Assembly: GCA_046537875.1 (NCBI GenBank)
Contig: JBKHJZ010000133.1
Span: 1 to 9,337, forward strand
DNA: 9,337 nt
Reading direction: 5' to 3'
Source of the DNA: JBKHJZ01 sp046537875
Lineage (GTDB): Bacteria; Actinomycetota; Acidimicrobiia; Acidimicrobiales; VFJN01
Part shown: piece by piece, positions 1-4,435 of the stretch
How positions within the stretch are numbered: position 1 is the stretch's first letter
Layout of the letters: each line of letters starts with the position of its first letter
Position numbers and translations under genes: made by a program
Notes under the pieces: generated by a model
Databases searched by the model: none
Told to the model about the DNA's origin: nothing
What the model saw: the letters and a program-made list of their open reading frames with translations, nothing else

Positions 1-5
1 GGCCG

Positions 6-857
6 TCAGGGCTTCCCGTCGTCGGCCGTCCAGCGATGCCACTCGGCCGAGCACCGGTGCGCGTCCCACAGCCCGTCGTGCACGGCGACCCGGTAGCGGA
101 ACCGCAGCACCTCACCCGCGGCCAGGGTGCGGGGTCCGTCCCACAGGAAGGCGGGGTAGACGGTGTTGGCCCAGCCCTCGCCGTAGCCCTCGCCGGCGCG
201 GGTCGTGGCGTAGAACGGGACGGGGTGGGCGGGGTTGCGGGGGTGGTCGAGCACGCACGCACCGACCGGCCGCCGGTCGGCCGTGCCCGACAGGTCGCAC
301 CAGCGCGAGCGCTGCGGTGCCACCCGCGTGTGCGCGGTGCCGTCGTCGAGGAGCAGGCGGGTGTCGTGCCAGTCCTCGCGGCCACGCAACGCCAGCCCCG
401 AGTACCCGCCCCAGACCCCCGTGTACGGCGTGCGGTCGAGCACGGCGCCGCCGACGCCCTCGGGCACCGCCAGAGCGACGTCCCAGTCCAGCGCGTAGGC
501 GTCGTCGTCCAGCGGCACGTGTCGCAGGACACGGTGCTCGTGGATCGCGACGGTCGTGCGATCGGGGCGGATCCACCGCAGGTCGCCGGTCACCGTGGTG
601 CCGTCGACACGTGGCGCACCCTCGTGCCGCTGCACGCCCCACCCCTGCGGGTCCCACTCCTCCCAGAAGTTGTCGCCGTCGACGAACTTGACGACGAACC
701 ACAGACCCCGCTGCCACGGGTGGTCGGGCGGCTCGACCCGGGTGAGGACCACGCCGGCCGGGGTGGCCAGCGGATGCACGTGCGGCTTGCGGCGATGGTC
801 CCACGCATAGGTCCACCCACCGGCGCCGGCGCGGACACGGATGACGGGCGGCGTCAC
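6..857 (-). CDS. DUF6807 ('PmoA-like') family protein
   Basis: 283-residue protein, complete. The N-terminal region carries the family signature: KPHVHPL (residues 24-30), TPAGVVLT (32-39), DHPWQRGLWF (45-54) and NFWEEW (63-68). These resemble the Pfam family once labelled 'methane oxygenase PmoA' and now DUF6807; it is not a methane monooxygenase subunit. The family is usually found beside sugar-catabolism oxidoreductases and its reaction is not established. No signal peptide or membrane segment is visible, so it is probably cytoplasmic. The conserved His-rich motif reads DHPWQRG here; I recall His at the Gln49 position in many relatives. The GTG start at 857 is chosen because it overlaps the upstream TGA by 4 nt (GTGA), has a good GGAGGG ribosome site 6 nt upstream, and begins just before the conserved sequence; the reading frame further upstream is arginine/proline-rich shadow of the neighbouring gene. 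It is the last gene of the operon inside the window; the operon may continue past position 1. Confidence 0.85.
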   Translation of the reverse strand: MTPPVIRVRAGAGGWTYAWDHRRKPHVHPLATPAGVVLTRVEPPDHPWQRGLWFVVKFVDGDNFWEEWDPQGWGVQRHEGAPRVDGTTVTGDLRWIRPDRTTVAIHEHRVLRHVPLDDDAYALDWDVALAVPEGVGGAVLDRTPYTGVWGGYSGLALRGREDWHDTRLLLDDGTAHTRVAPQRSRWCDLSGTADRRPVGACVLDHPRNPAHPVPFYATTRAGEGYGEGWANTVYPAFLWDGPRTLAAGEVLRFRYRVAVHDGLWDAHRCSAEWHRWTADDGKP

Positions 858-1852
858 AGGACGCCCTCCGTGGCGGCGTCCAGCCGGGCGAGCAGTGTCG
901 CCACCAGCTCGTGCTCGCCGGGAGACCGGACCGGGCTGGCCGGGTGGACCCGGTCGCTGCGCGCCCACCCGCGGCGGTGCCACACGATGGCGGCGTCGTG
1001 GCGGTACGCGGGCACCGGGTCGCGGAAGGCGAGCGCTCCGAGGGCCTGGAGGGCGTCGTCCACCTCGTGGACCCGGGGGTCGCCCGCCGCCCACAGGGCG
1101 TCCCGGGCGGCGAAGGCGGCGGGGGCGAACGTCGACAGGCCGAGGAGGTAGTCGCTGCCCCACCGCACCATGTCGATGGCGAGGTCGTTGCCCGTCAGGA
1201 CGAGGAACCCGGGCCGGACGGCGTCGCGCCGGGCCAGGCGGTCCCATTCGGGCGCCCGCCGCAGCGACGAGTGCTTGGCCCCCACCACCTGGGGGACCTC
1301 GAGGACCGCGGCATAGGTGTCGAGCGACCAGATCCGCCCGCACGGGTGGAACTGCCGGCCGAGCTCGAAGCCGAGCATCCGGTCGACCGCCGTGGCCATG
1401 GCCGCGTGCGCGGGGGCGACGTCGCCCTCGGGCAGCGCCGCCAGCCCGGCCGACGGGAACACGATCGGCACCCCGCCGGCCGCGGCGACGGTGGCGAGGG
1501 CGGCGCGGTGGACGTCAGGGTCGAACCCGGCGGATCCGGCCGAGCCGCCGGGCCCGTCGACGTGGGCGCCGCCCACGAACGACCACCCGGGGACCGGCTC
1601 GGCGCCGCCCAGCACCGACGCCGTGGTGGACAGGACGCGCCCTCGGGTGGCCCCGTCCAGGCTGGGGCCGTAGCCGGTGTCCATGTTCACCGCCGGCACC
1701 AGGCCCGCCGCCGCGGTCCGCTCGACCCCGGCGGCGAACGCGTCCCAGTCGATCTCACCCGCCTCGGTGAACGGCAGCAGCACCGCCGACATCCCGGTGA
1801 CCCGCCGGCCGGGCCGGAGGGGCGGCACCACCGTCGCCTCCGGCTCGCTCAT
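854..1852 (-). CDS. Dihydrodipicolinate synthase (DapA) superfamily protein, probable class I aldolase/dehydratase
   Basis: 332-residue protein, close to the usual 290-330 for the DapA/NAL superfamily of TIM-barrel enzymes, which form a Schiff base between a lysine and a pyruvate-type keto acid. Visible features: the barrel start around MSAVLLPFTEAGEIDWDAF (21-39), an AVNMDTGYG turn (54-62) where DapA has its GTTGE-type loop, the lysine strand VVGAKHSS with Lys193 as likely Schiff-base residue, and LTGND (about 215-219) matching the later SGDD-type segment. The tyrosine that normally sits about 28 residues before the lysine (YNVPxRTG in DapA) is not there; the equivalent stretch reads GRQFHPCGR (165-173). 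It is therefore unlikely to be the lysine-biosynthesis enzyme and more likely a catabolic aldolase/dehydratase-like protein of the kind annotated as 'dihydrodipicolinate synthase family'. The ATG at 1852 overlaps the stop of the upstream dehydrogenase (ATGA); upstream SD is weak (GGGTGG), consistent with coupled translation. Substrate unknown. Confidence 0.8.
   Translation of the reverse strand: MSEPEATVVPPLRPGRRVTGMSAVLLPFTEAGEIDWDAFAAGVERTAAAGLVPAVNMDTGYGPSLDGATRGRVLSTTASVLGGAEPVPGWSFVGGAHVDGPGGSAGSAGFDPDVHRAALATVAAAGGVPIVFPSAGLAALPEGDVAPAHAAMATAVDRMLGFELGRQFHPCGRIWSLDTYAAVLEVPQVVGAKHSSLRRAPEWDRLARRDAVRPGFLVLTGNDLAIDMVRWGSDYLLGLSTFAPAAFAARDALWAAGDPRVHEVDDALQALGALAFRDPVPAYRHDAAIVWHRRGWARSDRVHPASPVRSPGEHELVATLLARLDAATEGVL
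864..869 (-). promoter_or_regulatory. Ribosome binding site of the DUF6807 gene
   Basis: Read on the minus strand this is GGAGGG, followed by 6 nt and then GTG at 857. It lies inside the end of the upstream DapA-like gene. It is the clearest Shine-Dalgarno site in the operon and fixes the GTG start, which overlaps the upstream stop. It may let the last gene be translated independently as well as by coupling. Confidence 0.7.
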
Positions 1853-2856
1853 GCCACCCGTCCCAGGTCGTCGGCCACGACCGGGTGCAGCGCCGGTTCG
1901 CCAGCGGCGAACCGGCGGATCTCCTCGATCACCAGCTCGGCCAGGCGGGACAACTCGGTGCCCTGCGACCCCGCCAGGTGCGGCGTCACCACGCACGTGG
2001 GCAGGTGCAGCAGCGGGTGGTCGGCGGGCAGCGGCTCGGGCTCGGTGACGTCGAGGACGGCGGTGATCCGGCCGGTGCGCAGCTCGGCGACCAGGGCGTC
2101 GTGGTCGACCAGCGAGCCCCGGGCCGTGTTGACCAGCGTGGCCCCGTCCATCATGCGCGCCAGCTCGGCGGCCCCGATCATGCCGGCGGTCTCGGGCAGC
2201 GCCGGCGCGTGCAGGGTCACGACATCGCTGGTCGCCAGCAGCTCGTCGAGCTCGACCCGGGCGACGCCCAGCGCGGCGGCCGCCTCGGCGGTGAGGTAGG
2301 GGTCGGCGACCACCACGGTGCAGCGGTACGGCCGCAGCAGCTCGACCACCAGCCGGCCGACGTGCGACGCCCCCACCACCCCGATGCGCTTGCCCCAGTT
2401 CCCGACGGGATGGCGGCGGGGGAGGTCGGGCAGCTCGACGCCGCGCAACCGCTCACGCTCGCTGAACGCCGCCTTGTTGGCCCAGAGGATGGCGGCGACC
2501 GTGTACTCGGCCACCGGCACGGCGTTGGCGGCCGCCCCGGAGGTCACCCGCAGGCCCCGGGCGAACGTCGCGTCGGTCACCGTGTCGCGCACCGTGCCGG
2601 CGGCGTAGGCCAGCATCCGCAGGCGTGGCGCCCGGGCGAGGAAGGCGTCGTCGAGCACGACGCACCCCCAGTGCCCGAGGAGCACGTCGGCGGCCGCCAG
2701 CACCTCGTCCCCCCGCTCGGGGGGAAGGGACTGCACGGCCTCGGGGGCCAGCAGGTCGGCGACCTCGGCGAGGGCGGCCAGGTGCTCGGGCCGCAGGGCG
2801 TACGGCTCGAGGCCGGGGTACATGGACAGCGCGACGGCCGGGCGGGCGCCGGTCAC
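1849..2856 (-). CDS. D-isomer-specific 2-hydroxyacid dehydrogenase, NAD-binding
   Basis: 335-residue protein, normal length for the family, which interconverts 2-hydroxy acids and 2-keto acids with NAD(P). The catalytic domain is split: residues 1-about 115 and about 290-335, with the Rossmann domain between. The nucleotide site is GVVGASHVGR (159-168), a G-A-S-x-x-G variant of GxGxxG, followed by VADPY with Asp185, which favours NAD over NADP. All three catalytic residues are present: Arg246 in NTARGSLVD, Glu274 in LDVTEPEPLP, and His293 in TPHLAGS. So it is predicted to be active. The GAS-type nucleotide motif resembles a subgroup of actinobacterial 'hydroxyacid dehydrogenases' rather than SerA; no ACT domain is present, arguing against serine biosynthesis. 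The GTG start overlaps the upstream TGA by 4 nt (GTGA); the ribosome site is weak (AAGGCGG about 10 nt upstream), again suggesting coupling. Sits between a flavin oxidoreductase and a DapA-like aldolase, suggesting a role in sugar-acid catabolism. Confidence 0.9.
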   Translation of the reverse strand: MTGARPAVALSMYPGLEPYALRPEHLAALAEVADLLAPEAVQSLPPERGDEVLAAADVLLGHWGCVVLDDAFLARAPRLRMLAYAAGTVRDTVTDATFARGLRVTSGAAANAVPVAEYTVAAILWANKAAFSERERLRGVELPDLPRRHPVGNWGKRIGVVGASHVGRLVVELLRPYRCTVVVADPYLTAEAAAALGVARVELDELLATSDVVTLHAPALPETAGMIGAAELARMMDGATLVNTARGSLVDHDALVAELRTGRITAVLDVTEPEPLPADHPLLHLPTCVVTPHLAGSQGTELSRLAELVIEEIRRFAAGEPALHPVVADDLGRVA

Positions 2857-4343
2857 CGGCCCACGGCCGCCTTGCCCGCCTTGGCCGCCACCAGGACGTC
2901 CCGCTCGGGAAGGGCCTTGTAGAAGGGATCGTACGGGTAGCACCCCGAGACCAGGCCGAGACGCGGTGCCGTCGTGCAGTCGCTGAGGGTGCGGCAGATC
3001 CGGCGCACGTCGAGCGGGCGGCCGGCGAGCACGTCGCCGGGCAGGTGCGGGTAGCTGAGCGCCATGCGCCCGTAGCCGACCGCGGCGGCGCCGCCCGCGG
3101 CCACCAGCGCCTGGCCGGCGTGGGGCAGCCACTGCTGCAGGTAGCTGAGGCCGGACGCGACGACCGTGAGATCGGGGTGGGCGGCAGCCAGCTCGGCGGT
3201 GACCCGCACCAGCCGGTCGACCTCGACCAGCGGGTCGCGGGGCGGTTCGTAGCCGTCGGACGGCGGGAAGTACGCGGGCCGCTGCACGTGCGGGCACGAG
3301 TAGGGGCTGCCCGCGGTGACCGACACGAGGTCGACGCCCCAGCTCGCCGCCCGCCGCAGCAGATCGTGGGTCTCGGCCAGGTCGACGCCGAGGCCCGTGC
3401 CGTCCCCACCGAACGCGTAGGGGTAGGGGTCGGGTGCGCCGGGCACGGGCACGCCCCGGCCGTCCGGACCGGGCTCGTGCGGCACGACGTCGAACGCCGA
3501 CACCCGGAGGGCCAGCCCGAGCCCGGGTGCCTCGGCCCGGATGCCGTCGAGCACGCGGTGCAGGAACGTCGTGCGGCCGTCGAGGTCGCCGCCGTAGCGG
3601 CCAGGCCGGTCGACGGCGGACAGCAGCTCGTGGAGCAGGTAGCCGTGGCAGTGCTTGACGTCGACGAAGTCGAACCCCGCCTGCCGGGCCAGCACCGCGG
3701 AGCGCACGTAGTCGTCGACGAGCGCGTCGAGCTCGCCGTCGCCGAGGACCGCGCCGTCGCTCGCGCCGCTCGCGTCCCCGCCTGCGTCGTCTCCGCCGCC
3801 CAGCCCCACGCGGGCGTCGAGCAGCGGATGGCGGTAGGCGACGCGGGGCCGGGGCGCGCCGTCGGGGCTGCTCCACCGGCCCGAGTGGGTGAGCTGGAGT
3901 CCCACGACGGGACCGGCCGCGTCGCCGCCGGCCTCGACGTGGGCGGCCACCAGGTCGGCGCGCAGCGCGGCGAGGGCGTCGACCGTGTGCTCACCGATGA
4001 CGAGTTGGCGGGGATTGGCCCGGCCGTCGGGGCGGACGGCCGTGGCCTCGGCCCACACGATGCCGGCGCGGCCCGCCCCGAACCGCTGCCACCGCCGGCG
4101 CACCAGGTCGGACGGGCTGCCGTCGGCCTCGCCGTCCCATCCCTCCATCGGCAGCACGCAGAACCGGTTGGCCGCCTCCCGGCCGGCCACGCCGAGCGGC
4201 CGGGCCAGGGGGCCGTGCGGGTCCACCTCCGGGTCGACGGCGAGGTCGAGCCCCAGGTCGGCCAGCCGGGCCGTGACGGCGTCGGGGGTGCGCAAGGTGC
4301 GGACCTGCACGATGTCGACGTCGGGTCGAGGCCGGGGGGCCAC
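2853..4343 (-). CDS. Old Yellow Enzyme-like NADH:flavin oxidoreductase
   Basis: 496-residue FMN-dependent TIM-barrel protein of the Old Yellow Enzyme/2,4-dienoyl-CoA reductase superfamily, which reduces activated C=C bonds. Motifs in order: the first strand NRFCVLPMEGWD (59-70), the FMN-contact QLTHSGRWSSP (150-160), the substrate-binding HCHGYLLHELLS (231-242), RYGGDLDGR (249-257), and the phosphate-binding VASGLS and GYGRM (395-400, 423-427). The C-terminal stretch has Cys450, Cys456 and Cys468, which looks like a partly lost [4Fe-4S] site. The long C-terminal flavin/NADPH domain of dienoyl-CoA reductase is absent. There is a 40-residue N-terminal extension before the barrel and a Gly/Asp/Ala-rich insertion at about 177-203. 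The start is GTG at 4343, preceded by no Shine-Dalgarno at normal spacing but by a TAGAGT box 8 nt away, so it is probably leaderless; a GTG at residue 12 is a weaker alternative. First gene of a four-gene operon. Substrate unknown; an enone or unsaturated sugar acid is an inference from context. Confidence 0.85.
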   Translation of the reverse strand: MAPRPRPDVDIVQVRTLRTPDAVTARLADLGLDLAVDPEVDPHGPLARPLGVAGREAANRFCVLPMEGWDGEADGSPSDLVRRRWQRFGAGRAGIVWAEATAVRPDGRANPRQLVIGEHTVDALAALRADLVAAHVEAGGDAAGPVVGLQLTHSGRWSSPDGAPRPRVAYRHPLLDARVGLGGGDDAGGDASGASDGAVLGDGELDALVDDYVRSAVLARQAGFDFVDVKHCHGYLLHELLSAVDRPGRYGGDLDGRTTFLHRVLDGIRAEAPGLGLALRVSAFDVVPHEPGPDGRGVPVPGAPDPYPYAFGGDGTGLGVDLAETHDLLRRAASWGVDLVSVTAGSPYSCPHVQRPAYFPPSDGYEPPRDPLVEVDRLVRVTAELAAAHPDLTVVASGLSYLQQWLPHAGQALVAAGGAAAVGYGRMALSYPHLPGDVLAGRPLDVRRICRTLSDCTTAPRLGLVSGCYPYDPFYKALPERDVLVAAKAGKAAVGR

Positions 4344-4351
4344 GGCCGGCG

Positions 4352-4381
4352 ACTCTACGGGCCGCCTCGCGCTCCTGTCAG
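4352..4381 (-). promoter_or_regulatory. Candidate leaderless promoter of the four-gene operon
   Basis: On the minus strand: -35 CTGACA (4376-4381; one mismatch to TTGACA), an 18-nt spacer, then -10 TAGAGT (4352-4357), which fits TANNNT. Eight nucleotides separate the -10 box from the GTG at 4343, so transcription would begin at or very near the start codon. The upstream AGGAG is about 27 nt from the GTG, too far to be a ribosome site. This supports leaderless translation, which is common in actinobacteria. Confidence 0.55.
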
Positions 4382-4411
4382 GCGTGAAGCTGGGGCGGCT
4401 CGGCGTGACAG
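4375..4411. repeat. Inverted repeat CTGTCA/TGACAG and GGCGTGA direct repeat in divergent promoter region
   Basis: CTGTCA at 4375-4380 and TGACAG at 4406-4411 are exact inverted copies with 25 nt between. The same area has GGCGTGA twice (4381-4387 and 4402-4408), offset by 21 bp, about two helical turns. The left arm coincides with the proposed -35 of the leftward operon. It could be an operator for a regulator serving both directions, or chance in a GC-rich region; arms are only 6 bp. Confidence 0.35.
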
Positions 4412-4420
4412 AGGGTTGGG

Positions 4421-4426
4421 TAGCGT
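4421..4426 (+). promoter_or_regulatory. Candidate -10 box for the glycosyltransferase fusion gene
   Basis: TAGCGT fits TANNNT and ends 9 nt before the GTG at 4436, so the transcript could begin at the start codon, mirroring the arrangement on the opposite strand. No convincing -35 is seen at 16-19 nt upstream; GTGACA at 4405-4410 is too close (10-nt spacer). No Shine-Dalgarno at usable spacing other than a G run at 4429-4433, which is 2 nt from the start. Confidence 0.4.
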
Positions 4427-4435
4427 GCGGGGGCC

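Noticed and set aside
6..857. Particulate methane monooxygenase subunit A (PmoA)
   Set aside because: The family was once labelled PmoA, but this protein is soluble, without transmembrane helices, and has the DUF6807 motif set; no other methane-oxidation genes are present.
36..1151. Long plus-strand open frame across the DUF6807 and DapA-like genes
   Set aside because: It crosses the boundary of two well-supported minus-strand genes and reads as Val/Arg/Gly/Pro low-complexity sequence with no family motif.
854..1852. True lysine-biosynthesis dihydrodipicolinate synthase (dapA)
   Set aside because: The active-site tyrosine motif is missing, and no dapB or other lysine genes are adjacent.
1849..2856. 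Phosphoglycerate dehydrogenase (SerA)
   Set aside because: No ACT or other C-terminal regulatory domain, a GAS-type nucleotide motif, and a catabolic-looking operon; a general 2-hydroxyacid dehydrogenase call is safer.
2857..3876. N-terminal extension of the hydroxyacid dehydrogenase frame into the OYE gene
   Set aside because: The extension is Arg/Ala/Pro-rich shadow sequence; the family-like protein begins at the GTG at 2856, which overlaps the upstream stop.
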